Part shown: piece after piece, positions 1 through 9,794 of the stretch
Position numbering within the stretch: position 1 is the first letter of the stretch
Layout of the letters: every line of letters starts with the position of its first letter
Position numbers and translations under genes: made by a program
The notes under the pieces: generated by a model
The model's input: only the letters and a program-made list of their open reading frames with translations
The model's database searches: none
What the model was told of the DNA's origin: nothing
Assembly: GCA_012295275.1 (NCBI GenBank)
Contig: CM022665.1
Location: 603,373 to 648,372 of the forward strand
Source: Chrysomallon squamiferum
Taxonomy: Eukaryota; Mollusca; Gastropoda; Neomphalida; Peltospiridae
Reading direction: 5' to 3'
Length of the DNA: 45,000 bases

Positions 1-114
1 AAAATTTAAAAAATATAGATAATTATAAAAAATATATATTTTAAAAATGTTATTTTAAAACTTGAATATTTATGTGGGTTTATTTTTAAAAATTAATAAT
101 AATAATAATAATCA
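1..114. repeat. AT-rich lead-in with short (AAT)n
   Basis: Almost pure A/T sequence ending in about six AAT units (roughly 94-112). No coding signal is visible. Confidence 0.7.
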
Positions 115-700
115 ACAGCAAATGATAGATACGAAATTTTATGACTGCCTATTTATTTGTTTTAGTAAATGTGGCATCATTTTTAATGATCTATCAAAGT
201 TAATCCACATTTTGGAAGCTTTCGGCTAAAGGATTAGTATATTTGTCACGTATTTTGACCGCTCTGCGTTACCGAAATTCTCGTTTAAAGACAGACTATA
301 AAAACAAAAGGTTCCTAACACTAACTGCCTTCTTAGTTTCTGTGTGCCTTTTGAAAGCAGCCGTTTGCCATAAAATCGAAATAGAGTTAATATGGCTTAA
401 GTCATATTGCTGCGAGTTAGTCGAGTAGAAATATCGCCAACAAGAATGGTAATAAATTAGCGTAAGAAATCACTGGGATCAGAGTTCCACTGAAAGCTCG
501 TAGTACCGGGGTACAGAGGTGCGGCAAGTAGTTTGATGAGAATCATAACTTTAAATCTTCATTCTCATTTTACGGTGAATCAGTGAAATTTTATTGTGTA
601 ATTTGTATCTGGAATAACTAGAATGACCGTCTGCTAGCATAAACAAGCTCAAATGAACAATTCTCCGCGTTATTTGTTAAATGATCTGAAGCCGCACTTA
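115..700. other. Complex island, possible regulatory DNA
   Basis: Mixed-composition sequence between AT-rich tracts. Around 170-235 it has closely spaced homeodomain-like words (TTAATGA, TTAATCC, GGATTA). A 61-codon frame at 243-428 starts with TTG and resembles no family I know, so I do not call it a gene. No good splice pair is seen. Regulatory function is inference from composition only. Confidence 0.25.
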
Positions 701-1279
701 TTTATACAATTCGAATTCTTTATGAAATTATCATTTGGGTTGTATGAAATTAATGAAACGACACATTAACGTTTTATTTATATATTGTAAGCAATGATTT
801 TTAATTTAACATATGTAAATTATGTTAACATGTTTCTACCGGTAACACTGCGTACTCTTTGAAAATAGTAAGATTCTGTTGTTGTCTCTTCACTTTTATT
901 AATATGTTTATTAATGCGTGTGATTTGTTTTCACTGAACAATAGAAAAGTAAAGGTTAGCAAAAACGGAAATGTTTAAAGTGAAGTGAATAGGAAAAGTA
1001 TTTTTTTCTCTTGCATATAGCTATTTATTTTAAAATGCAATACTATACCACTGATTTTTTTTTATTAATTTTTTATTTATTTATTTATTTTTATTTTTTT
1101 TTTAATTTTTTTAAACTGCGTGAAAAATCTGTTTAGAAACTGTATCAGAAAAAAAAGAAGGAAAAAGAAAAACATAATAAAAAATGTATTTTAGTTTTTA
1201 TAACTGCATAGGGAATAAAGCTTTAAATAAGGTATTTTTTCTGTAACAAAGTACAAAGGTGCATCAAAAACTTGTGGTT
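701..1279. other. AT-rich stretch, no gene
   Basis: Long A/T-rich sequence with T runs and ATTT units around 1062-1110. The only notable item is the HMG-box-like repeat at 928-956, listed separately. Confidence 0.6.
928..956 (+). repeat. 29-bp dispersed repeat, copy A, SOX/TCF-like
   Basis: This segment matches 5253-5281 at 27 of 29 positions. The shared core is TGAACAATAGAAAAG followed by AAAGGT. AACAAT is the SOX consensus and the terminal AAAGGT reads as a TCF/LEF-like ACCTTT on the other strand. The flanks of the two copies do not align, so this is either a short duplicated module or convergence on the same protein-binding array. Confidence 0.5.
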
Positions 1280-1284
1280 TACGA

Positions 1285-1302
1285 TTCCATCTTAAGATGG
1301 AA
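1285..1302. other. 18-bp perfect palindrome
   Basis: TTCCATCTTAAGATGGAA equals its own reverse complement over all 18 bases, centred on CTTAAG. The length is unusual for non-repetitive sequence and fits a dimeric binding site or the centre of a degraded inverted-repeat element. Confidence 0.9.
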
Positions 1303-1464
1303 CTGAGAGTGGTAAAGAAGAAAATGTTATTACAAAGGAAATCCCACACTATTGTTAAACACGGCTATAAAATGGAAAAAGCACGAAAAACTAAACTATC
1401 GATGCTCAGTTTGCACTTTTTGATTAAAACGGCACCAGTGGGTTTTCGCAAGCTGTCTGCCGTG

Positions 1465-1478
1465 AAGGGTATACCCTT
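1465..1478. other. 14-bp perfect palindrome
   Basis: AAGGGTATACCCTT is self-complementary over 14 bases, 163 bp after the 18-bp palindrome. Confidence 0.9.
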
Positions 1479-1600
1479 GTGCACATTTACTGAATAACCT
1501 GTGGACCTGTCGAGGTAATTTTAAAAAACTAACCTCAGTAATTGATTTAACTCCGTGACCGCATGCTCACCCCGGACAGTATCTTTTAAAGTTGCATTTC

Positions 1601-1898
1601 ACTAATAACTGAAACATGATTTTTAAAATATTGTTCAATTCATCAACACTTTAATAACAGGCGAAACTATTAAGTGTTTTGGTGACACAAGGAGAAAGAA
1701 ACTTTGCTTAAACATTTATCGATAGTAATCAATATATATATGTTAATAGTAATGTGTTTGTCTGTTTGTATGTGTATCTAAATGTGTCCCCTGTTTTTAC
1801 ATTTATTCTAACACAATCCATCACGTACTGATTCAGGAATTTTAGATTATACAAAACCAGAATGATATTTATTAATCTCCTGACTATGTTTTTGATGT
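1601..1898. other. AT-rich stretch, no gene
   Basis: No convincing open frame, repeat or motif cluster is seen. Confidence 0.5.
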
Positions 1899-1961
1899 TA
1901 TTGTTTTTATTATTATTGTTGTTGTTGTTATTTTTGTTGTTAATATTAGCATTATTATTAC
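1899..1961. repeat. Imperfect (TTA)n/(TTG)n triplet tract
   Basis: Mixed TTA and TTG triplets, which create a spurious leucine-rich frame continuing into the AC array. Confidence 0.85.
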
Positions 1962-2031
1962 TTTTTTTTAGGGGGGATGTATTATTATTCTTTAAGTTTT
2001 TGGTTTTTCTTATTTATTTATTTCATATAAT

Positions 2032-2034
<3 letters not shown>

Positions 2035-2083
<49 letters not shown>
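2035..2083. repeat. (AC)n microsatellite
   Basis: About 24 uninterrupted AC units followed by AAACACAT. Its translation as alternating His-Thr is an artefact of the repeat. Confidence 0.98.
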
Positions 2084-2089
<6 letters not shown>

Positions 2090-2099
2090 TGTTTGTATA

Positions 2100-2330
2100 T
2101 ATGTTATTGTTGAACAGAGATACACTGATGTTGTTTTTGACGTTTAGCTATTGTCATGTCAGTGTACTTTGAAATATCCTGCCAGTGTATTTGTTTTTTA
2201 AGATAATATCTTGTAAACACACGTTGCCTATCACTGTCATATCATCGTGTATAATACCCTGTCACTTTATTAGGGCGGGTGTATCTGGCTGATTTTGACA
2301 TGTCCTGTGTTTATTTAATCTTAAATAATC
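2100..2330. repeat. Possible decayed minisatellite
   Basis: Recurring short words built on 'ATAnCCTGnCAnTGTAT' occur at irregular spacing, for example CCTGCCAGTGTAT, CCCTGTCACTTTAT and ATGTCAGTGTAC. They resemble the words of the clearer array at 8550-8945. The relationship is by eye and weak. Confidence 0.3.
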
Positions 2331-2355
2331 ATATTTCATTCTCTGCAAAAATTAC

Positions 2356-2357
2356 AT

Positions 2358-2396
<39 letters not shown>

Positions 2397-2398
2397 TT
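2356..2398. repeat. (ATTT)n microsatellite
   Basis: Ten to eleven uninterrupted ATTT units. Confidence 0.95.
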
Positions 2399-2844
2399 CA
2401 CTTGTTTGTTTCTTTGTTCGTTTATAAAGAATATTTTTCTTACGTACAAACAATTTTAAAATAAACTAGTAATAAATTATATCTGTGTAAAATATTTGTT
2501 TTTCTAGCTACAAATATAAAATATAGCTTATTACAAGTTTGTATGTAATAATGTTTTAATAATATTATATCATTATCTTGACCTGCGCAATATCTGAACA
2601 TACTGTAACAACTAAATTGTTATTAAAAATAAGTTCTTTCAGTCCAGGAAGACACAGATTTACACATTCCACAAAAAACAACAACACAACAACATACAAA
2701 CACACAGACAAATGCACACAGAACCGCTCATAATTATACAAGCACACTGCACACAAATATACTGACATACATGCACTATACTGACTTAAACAAACAGGGT
2801 TATTTATTTTAATTATTATTCATTACCATAATTGATTTTATTTT
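2399..2844. other. AT-rich stretch, no gene
   Basis: A/T-rich sequence with an AC/AAC-rich patch near 2670-2760. The short frames here come from that compositional bias. Confidence 0.5.
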
Positions 2845-2975
2845 ATACACATACTTACATACATACAAACATACATACATACATATATACATACATACAT
2901 ACATATATACATATCCATATATATATATACATACATATACATACATATATAAATATATATACAGACACATATATA
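2845..2975. repeat. Compound (CATA)n/(TA)n microsatellite
   Basis: CATA tetramers interrupted by ATAT and AAAC variants over about 130 bp. Both strands translate into Tyr/Ile/His/Thr strings, the signature of this repeat and not of a gene. Confidence 0.95.
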
Positions 2976-3089
2976 ATTAAACGTAATACGTTTCTGAAAT
3001 CTCACAGTCAATGTTATGAACGGCTTTGTCATCTAGTGACAAAATGGTTCGGAAGTAACATATTTTCGTGTCCATCCCCCCCAAAAAAA

Positions 3090-3112
3090 ATATATAAATA
3101 AATAAATAAATA
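3090..3112. repeat. Short (AAAT)n
   Basis: About five AAAT units after a C7/A8 run. Confidence 0.85.
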
Positions 3113-3115
3113 ATT

Positions 3116-3484
3116 AAAATTATAAATAAATACTACAAAAATTAAAATAAATTTATAAAATGTTTATTTAAAAATTCGCTATAGTGGATGAAATATTGGT
3201 TTTAAATGTTTTTCTGACAATGTTATGTTTGTGTTAAAATTGATCTTATTGCAGATTAACACAGATGTCATTGTAATGATTCACAATCATCACTGCTTTG
3301 TCTGGCGTTTTTCTTGTCTTGCTTGTCTGCAGAGAAATTTATAAATAATTTAATAATCAAAATTAATATATTTTTGGACGCATGCACACACACACACATA
3401 ATAAAAATACCATAGTGTATTTATGTTCTGGAAGTGTTGTCCTAATACTAACACTGAAGCAAATAAACAAATACATATTTTAAA

Positions 3485-3489
<5 letters not shown>
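3116..3489. other. AT-rich stretch, no gene
   Basis: Contains a small CA tract near 3386-3399. Nothing else is supportable. Confidence 0.5.

Positions 3490-3522
<33 letters not shown>
3490..3522. repeat. Poly(A) run of 33
   Basis: Uninterrupted A33. No target-site duplication or retroelement body is visible beside it, so I cannot say whether it is a retroposon tail. Confidence 0.97.
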
Positions 3523-3525
<3 letters not shown>

Positions 3526-4267
3526 TATTTATTTATAGAATGGAAAGTTAATTTCATTTACTGGTTTCTCCACATTTATTTATTCGTTAAGATTTAGACA
3601 AATACCACACTATTACAACATGTTATACCATACTTTCACTGGAAACAATCAATTAACAGAGAAGTTACAAATTAAACCAATATGAAACAGTTATTAGAGA
3701 AAATATGAAAAATGTGAATTTCTTACGAGTTAGCGCTGGGTTAAAAAACAGTGTTTTTCATGTAAACAGAGCAGGACACGAAGAGCAGCTAACTCGATGT
3801 CTGATCAATACATTAATAAACAGTTCTAATTTCATAAACACACATCTGATTCACATTCTATGAAAACTGTATCATAATCTTATATTCTTAAGTTTTAGAC
3901 AGTGGAAATAAGCATTTTGTATTTATTAGGGATTAAGTTAGTGAAATAAAATTTACTTCGTACGTCATTAAACTTCGTAACCAACATTCAAGTTACGCCG
4001 GGGACTTAATCTCCATAAAAATTATTTAATTTTCATACTTCAAAAATTTGATAGTAGTTGATCAAACAGAAAGAACTCGTGTACAGAATGCAGAGAAACA
4101 AATGCGATTTTACTAATAAATCCGTGTGTTGATTTTTTTCACAAAACAGCGACTTATATCCGTCTTTATCAATCGCGACACATTTTACAATCCGAATAGT
4201 TTACCATTTTGATAAAACAATATTTACTCAACACACTTAAATAACAACAACATCGAAACAGAAGTAC
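3523..4267. other. Moderately complex stretch, no gene
   Basis: Less A/T-biased around 3720-4210, with homeodomain-like words such as TTTATCAATC near 4166. No exon, RNA gene or mobile element could be supported. Confidence 0.35.
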
Positions 4268-4287
4268 AAAAAAAAAAAAAAAAAAAA
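4268..4287. repeat. Poly(A) run of 20
   Basis: Uninterrupted A20 followed by TATATG. Confidence 0.95.
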
Positions 4288-5040
4288 TATATGTTTACAT
4301 ATTTACAGATTATAAAATAAGTAAAATTTTTATTGAGAATGACTTTTTATCGTTTTTATTACTCAAAAAAAATGTTTAAATTTGTTAAAAGGTATTTTGG
4401 TGCAGTATTTATTTTAAAAGTATCCCCGTTGTAACTGGCTGGAATGTCACTAAGACTTAAAACAATTAGAGAATGTATGTCTCCATTTTTCATACTTCAT
4501 AAATTTCTGTGGATTCACTGCCTGTCAAATAACCTCCCTTACTGTCTACCAAAAGACATTGTTTACGATTACACAGAGCCTCGCAGGTTTTTTTCAGTAC
4601 ACCTGAGCGCAAAAACATCAAAGACGGAGTCAGGTATATGACTTACAATGACAACGCCAAAGTTTTTCTCATGATTTGTTGAAGCTGCTAGGATTAATTG
4701 TGGAGACAGAAAAGTAGGTACGAATGTCACATGAAGCCGAAAGCTACGAATGTAAAACACTGTGATGTATATAAATATATATGGAGTCATCTTGCAGATT
4801 ATCTAGTGCTATTAATTTTATATTAATAGTAACGACGTAATTTTGAAAATTAATATAATCAGGCTGTTTGTTAAAAGGAAATTTTTATAATTATTAAAGC
4901 GCAAATACTTTTAAAAAAGTATTTAATTAATAAATTATGTGTAAAATATTTTCACTGTTTTAAATAATTTAACAGGATATCGATAGTGTCGTTCTGTTTT
5001 GGGGATTATATTCAGTATTATATATTTGACGACACGGATA

Positions 5041-5043
<3 letters not shown>
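4288..5043. other. Unassigned stretch
   Basis: A frame at 4444-4641 (ATG start, 65 codons) ends close to a donor-like AG|GTATAT at about 4632. It has no recognisable content and no acceptor partner, so it is not called. Confidence 0.4.

Positions 5044-5078
<35 letters not shown>
5044..5078. repeat. (AC)n microsatellite
   Basis: About 17 AC units, then a degenerate ATACGCA/CATA tail to about 5140. Confidence 0.97.
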
Positions 5079-5084
<6 letters not shown>

Positions 5085-5252
5085 CGCACATACGCAAAAA
5101 CATATATTTCCACATACATACACCCACATATATATATTACATTTAATTACCTAACCTGTATTGACAGCGAAGAATTGAATAAAGATTAATATTAACCTGA
5201 TATGTAATACTTTGATACAAAAACAACATACAACAAATATAAACGAGGACTT

Positions 5253-5281
5253 TTTTCATTGAACAATAGAAAAGCAAAGGT
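5253..5281 (+). repeat. 29-bp dispersed repeat, copy B, SOX/TCF-like
   Basis: Partner of 928-956, differing at two positions. Here the core reads CATTGAACAATAG, which places two oppositely oriented SOX-like half sites (TCAATG and AACAAT) side by side. Confidence 0.5.
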
Positions 5282-5382
5282 GTTCCCTGGGGTTATATAC
5301 GTGCATCTTAAAAGACATGAGCGCATGTTTATCCATGATGATTTCAGCTAGCACTTATGTTGTCGTGTCTGCATTAAATGCA

Positions 5383-5401
5383 AGGTCATTTCAGTTGACC
5401 T
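5383..5401. promoter_or_regulatory. Inverted nuclear-receptor half-sites, 7-bp spacer
   Basis: AGGTCA (5383-5388) and TGACCT (5396-5401) form an exact inverted pair. AGGTCA is the canonical nuclear-receptor half-site. Seven-base inverted spacing is not a standard high-affinity element, so function is uncertain. Confidence 0.4.
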
Positions 5402-5530
5402 CTGTTACAAAGTGGGCGTGGCTGTACGCAGACACTGACATATCAGTTACTGTGGGAGGTAAGACTATTAAGGAAGAACCACTTCTTCTTGGTTTAGTCC
5501 TTATTTCTAACCCAAACAGTAATTAAGTTC

Positions 5531-5879
5531 GCAGCGTTGCCTGCAAGAGTAATTATATATGAAAACACTAGTGTTTAACACAGAGTGCGGTTGTCATACT
5601 TATATACTCATTATTGTTCTGTCGCAAGCAAGTTAACTTCAGTTTGCTGTTGTGTTTAGTATCGACTGTTCCCTTTGTTAAGGAGTTTCCTCGCTATTCT
5701 CTCAGTGTCTGGATAATTATACGTTTCCATATTTTTTTTTTCTCTTTCCTTTTACTTTGTTCTTTTAAGAAATTTACTTCGTCTACTTTTCGCGATTATC
5801 TGTCTCGTTCAGTCTCTACGGTCCACTGTCTCTGACGCTTTTTATCGTGTAAATTATTTTACTTTGCTTTTCTCTCTAC
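5531..5879. other. Unassigned stretch, T-rich
   Basis: Mixed sequence with pyrimidine runs. A 73-codon frame at 5614-5835 is not recognisable. Confidence 0.35.
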
Positions 5880-6320
5880 CCAAAAAAACTTTACTTTACA
5901 TAACATCCGGCTGGCTTGCTTATGAGGTACACGTTACATTCATTTAAAAATGAGTAGCCATTGGGTATTTTAACGAGTTAAGATGGCGACAGATAACAGA
6001 TAGGTACAGGATCAGCGGAACAATATATTGTTTACAACAGTTTTCAAACCTGCAGGCGATACTTGTTGTTTTCTATCCTTGATGTATTACATCTGTCACA
6101 TTAACGAAAATAAACTTCTCAGGAACACAGATATTGTTTTATGACTGAAACATTAGAAGACAGTAGATCATTTTCCGTCCTCCGCCCCTCATCTTTAGTA
6201 GGTTTTTTTACATCATCATTTCAGAATATCAACATTGTAACAGCATTGTCTCTGAGCTAGCTTTGCCCCTGATTAAAAACTAATAATTCTCAAAACTAAC
6301 TGTTATTCATTTTTAACTGT
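5880..6320. promoter_or_regulatory. Candidate regulatory island with SOX palindrome
   Basis: Mixed-composition block whose main feature is an exact SOX-type palindrome at 6019-6032, in a context free of simple repeats. No exon signal is seen. Confidence 0.3.
6019..6032. promoter_or_regulatory. 14-bp palindrome, paired SOX-like sites
   Basis: AACAATATATTGTT is perfectly self-complementary and consists of AACAAT facing ATTGTT, two SOX consensus cores head to head. Confidence 0.6.
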
Positions 6321-6429
6321 GTTGTTAATGTTTAGTTTTTTTTTGTGTGAAAAGAAAATTTGAGCTGTAATAGTACAGTTAAGCAGAAAAATGAAGAAAA
6401 GGAAAGAAAGAGTATTAAAAAAATAAAAA

Positions 6430-7030
6430 ATATATTCAGTGACCCTATCCCACTGGTATCATATAAAGCAATTCAGGTCAGTCCTTCGTGTTTCTACATT
6501 CGTGTTCCAGTACATTTGGAGCACTCTACAAACAAGTAATGGTTTCTGGTCCTGACAGATGAAGTTGTGGAAGTCTAGTTATGGACACATTAATGCCCAA
6601 GCCTTACATCTCCATCAAAGTTCCAGTACGTTTTGTCTGTAGGTGAATAATTAAATTCTGCAAATGGCAGGTGCAACAATTCATCCAGGCGAATCATTGT
6701 GCAAAACCAGAACGAGAAACACAAAAGATTTAACGCTCTGGTGGTTGTTCGCAGTACTGCTAATACCCGCCAGCATCCCAGCGTTAACGTTACACTCGGC
6801 TGAAGCTGCAACAGAACGCGCACCGTTCCTGAAATTCGTGAATAAAAACAACGTTCTGCGGTATTATTAAAACAAAGTAACAGCCGTTCAATTCGTTTCG
6901 TAGGGATTGTTGGGAATGTGAGGGCCACGTGTCACACGTCGTATCCAACATCGGCAAATGTGTAACGAGTTTCACACTGATAATCATTAGTTCATTAATC
7001 GTTTAGCTCCGAACAGAATTCAAATAATTT
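6430..7030. promoter_or_regulatory. Large candidate regulatory island
   Basis: About 600 bp of clearly higher-complexity, less A/T-rich sequence. It includes an E-box CACGTG (6926-6931) and clustered homeodomain cores TAATCATTAG and TTCATTAATC (6981-7000). Short frames occur on both strands (for example 112 codons on the - strand at 6590-6928), match no family I know and overlap each other, as expected of noncoding DNA. Confidence 0.4.
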
Positions 7031-7287
7031 ACAGCTAACTCGCCTTATTTCGAAGTAATGTTTGTTCATTCCAAAAGTAAAAAACTAAAAAAAAAATACA
7101 GATAATTTCATAGCGAACCAAATTATTTTCAGTAGTTCAAAGTTAACTACTGCTTTAGACGAAACCTAATTTTTTTATTTATAATAATATGACATGAAAT
7201 GAAAATCAGTTATCTGATTTAATGTAATCAACAATCACGTTTATACTGTAACTTTGCACAGACATCTAGAGCAGCAATAAAAAAAAA

Positions 7288-7311
7288 TAACAACAACAAC
7301 AACAACAACAA
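7288..7311. repeat. (AAC)n microsatellite
   Basis: About eight AAC units. The surrounding 7031-7510 is A-rich with nothing else supportable. Confidence 0.9.
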
Positions 7312-7509
7312 TCTCGAATATTATCAACCTAATGAAACAGAAAGAATATCTATCCCAAAATGTCACGAGAAACATTTTCATGAAAATCCATATTGAAATA
7401 AACAAACAAAAATCGTGAAAACAAATAAACACATCAATAACATGAGCTGAGAGAAGATATATAAAGAAAAGCATTGAGTACAATACGCCACACTGATTGT
7501 TAATCTTCC

Positions 7510-7930
7510 ACACATAAGCAGTATCAGTGAGGAAGTTTACTGTCCTTCTCCCCGCTGATTCTCCTTTTTGTTTTCATTGCCATTTTGGTGAGGAACCTGC
7601 TGGGTCATCACTTTAACATTGGACATCATGAGACGGTCGCCTGGACGGAATCCGCGGGGACTTGGGACGTACCATTGAAAAGAGAACTCTATAAAGATTT
7701 CTTAGCCTTTTATTGACTAATAAAATTCTTTTCTTACAGAATAAAACACTACTTATACGCGACAGATATTTTCGTCTATGAAGCAGTGTCTACTCGACAG
7801 CCATTTTTCACTGCAGTTTTGTCGCCTCACAAAACAGAACGTACGGAGTTTCACCTGGTTATATCGTCAAGGAAAGCTTTTAATTTCGTATTAATATTTA
7901 TTTTATTGGATCCGATAAAAAAAATGGCAC
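7510..7930. other. Complex island with acceptor-like site
   Basis: The GC-richer core at 7600-7680 includes GACGGTCGCCTGGACGG. At 7739 a good acceptor-like sequence (branch-like TGACTAAT, then TTCTTTTCTTACAG) precedes about 64 open codons ending at about 7957. There is no credible donor and the product is not recognisable, so I leave it as a candidate regulatory block. Confidence 0.3.
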
Positions 7931-8549
7931 TTCTTCTTCTACTTTTTCTACTGTAAGATGTAGCATTATGGCTGAAAGTAAAACTTTGATGGGACGTATT
8001 TAGATTCAAAATTGTACACCCAAAACATTGGGGTTATTTCTACTTCTCTTTATGAAAAATTGGCTTGATAATCGTGTTTAAAAAAAAACAACAATTCTGG
8101 CTGCTTTTTGTTATGCCAAAATGTATTGTCGTTACTATCATAATAATAATAAATAAAAAAGGATCGAATCATATAGAAAGATATATCTATCAAATATGTA
8201 GGCTTATTTTTATATATTCGATATACTGTTAAATTAATTAATTTGGGAATAAATAAAATTAGTCGATTAATTTGTCGAAACTCTCTCCTTAGCGGAAGGA
8301 GCCTGTTCGACAGATCAGCTTCACTTCTCAAGCAGTAAAATAAAATAATAATTTTCCATCTATTATAAAGTTTTTAGCTTACAGACTATTGCCAAAGTAA
8401 AATATGTATAATTGTTTGTTCCCTAAATATCTAGCATTTTTACCCAAAGGTTTATATCGTAACTAGAAGACATATTTGTATTTTACATTTCCATTTTGTA
8501 CTTCTTTTCTTTTTTTTCAGACTTTTAAACTATAGTGATATATGACTCT
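7931..8549. other. AT-rich stretch, no gene
   Basis: Mostly A/T-rich. A small stem, CTCCTT with AAGGAG about five bases apart, lies near 8286-8303. Confidence 0.45.
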
Positions 8550-8945
8550 ATAACCATTGTTTGATACCCTGTCAGAGTATTTCACAATGTCTGGCGAATG
8601 TTTGTAACTCAGTCTTAGGACTGGAAAGTAAATATTTGATATCTATGTCAAGGGACTTGACAGTACCTGAACAATGTTTTATATCACTAACAGATGACTT
8701 GTTGTTAGTAGCAGAATGTTTGTTGTCACTGATAGGACTAGATAACCACAGAATGTTTGTTATCACTGATAGGACTAGATAACCACAGAATGCTTGATAT
8801 CTCTGACAGAGAAGTTGTAGAATATTATAAATCTCTGAGAGAGGACTAGGGAGCGGACTGTTTGATATTACAGACAGGGAATTTGACAACAGCTGTGAAA
8901 TGTTTGACGCTGGTGGCAGAGTCACAAATGATAAAGTTATAGAAT
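8550..8945. repeat. Degenerate ~37-bp minisatellite, about ten units
   Basis: Tandem units share the pattern AATGTTTGATATCACTGACA, then a GGACTNGA segment and an AACNACAG end. Units at 8713-8749 and 8750-8786 are both 37 bp and differ at one base. Neighbours at 8787-8818, 8819-8856 and further out are progressively diverged and vary from 32 to 43 bp. This reads as an old array with one recent duplication. Frames on both strands here are products of the repeat. Confidence 0.85.
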
Positions 8946-9249
8946 ATCCACAAAACAGTTTAGTTGTTAAAAGGGAAAAAAAAGCAAGAAAAAAAAGAGC
9001 ATGGAATGGTTCAATATCGTTAATCTAGCAACTTCAGCTTTTATCCTAATGAACTAACGGCGGATCAAAGGGAAGAATCGAAGATTTGCGAGCAGTTATC
9101 ATCTACAGAAAAATTGGGAGTCTAGTGCTATTGAATGAAAATTCAAAACTGAATTACTGTGAAGTTACCGATAAAAAAAAATAGCCCCACATTTTTATTC
9201 TTTTTTTTTTATTTATTTATTTATTTTGTGTTTTTTTTTTTTTTTTTCA
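8946..9249. other. Mixed stretch ending in T-rich tract
   Basis: Complex sequence at 9000-9170 followed by A and T runs with ATTT units (9190-9247). No gene is seen. Confidence 0.4.
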
Positions 9250-9550
9250 AAGCAACCGTCGAATAACGAAACGTGGTTTTTGTCACACATTCACGGACAC
9301 GTAACATCTGTCGATGAGCTTAATCTGAAATATTTGCATCAGCTAACTCCATTTCATTGGCCATAATTTGACAGAAAACGAGCCAACAGAGAAACGGCAG
9401 CCTCGTGCCGTCAGCTACGCATTTTAGCAGCAGAGGGCTCCAGATATTGCCAGGATAAATTGCTCTCTATTTGAAGATAAGAGACTAAATTGCCTTGCAC
9501 ATTGGGGGTTTCCTAATGCTTGTGGCACTAAACAGAATTTTTTTCTTTCT
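9250..9550. promoter_or_regulatory. Strong candidate regulatory island (POU octamer)
   Basis: Sharp switch from T-run background to about 300 bp of repeat-free, mixed-composition DNA. It contains an exact POU octamer ATTTGCAT (9332-9339), a CCAAT-box-like ATTGGCCA (9356-9363), and AGCAGCAGAGGG and GATATTGCCAGG words around 9427-9454. All frames are short. It has the look of a conserved noncoding element, but conservation is not testable here. Confidence 0.45.
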
Positions 9551-9741
9551 AGTTCATAGCAGGAGGTTATCCAGGCTTTCACACTTAGTACAACATTTGC
9601 ACTTGCATGCGTAATAATCTTCCATTTTGAGTTTCATTCATCTATATTTCTGACCCGAATTTAATTTTCGTTATCTTAAAGTGACACGGTTTTTGAATAA
9701 TTATTTTAAAACCTTTTTTGGAGAGATAAAAGGTATTTAAG

Positions 9742-9783
9742 TACTACTACTACTACTAATAGTAGTAGTAATAGTAGTAGTTG
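9742..9783. repeat. Inverted triplet repeat (ACT)n/(AGT)n
   Basis: Five ACT units are followed, after AAT, by AGT units with one AAT interruption. ACT and AGT are reverse complements, so the array folds into a near-perfect hairpin. Confidence 0.85.
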
Positions 9784-9794
9784 TAATTTTATAC

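Larger units (their letters stand above)
1280..1600. promoter_or_regulatory. Candidate regulatory island with palindromes
   Basis: Higher-complexity block holding two exact palindromes, at 1285-1302 and 1465-1478. A 66-codon frame starting ATG at 1297 is lysine-rich and unlike any family I recognise. Its start lies inside the first palindrome, so it is probably accidental. Regulatory role is inferred. Confidence 0.3.
5240..5530. promoter_or_regulatory. Candidate regulatory island
   Basis: Starts with copy B of the SOX/TCF-like repeat, followed by an EBF/COE-like CCCTGGGG at about 5285-5292, an inverted AGGTCA pair and GTGGGCGTGGC, which resembles a KLF/EGR GC-box. An AG (5346) and a donor-like GAG|GTAAGA (about 5460) bracket an open frame, but the acceptor lacks a pyrimidine tract. 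I prefer noncoding regulatory DNA. Confidence 0.35.

Noticed and set aside
7740-7957. Exon after a good acceptor at 7739
   Set aside because: There is no donor, the frame ends in a Leu run from CTT/CTA repeats, and the product is unknown.
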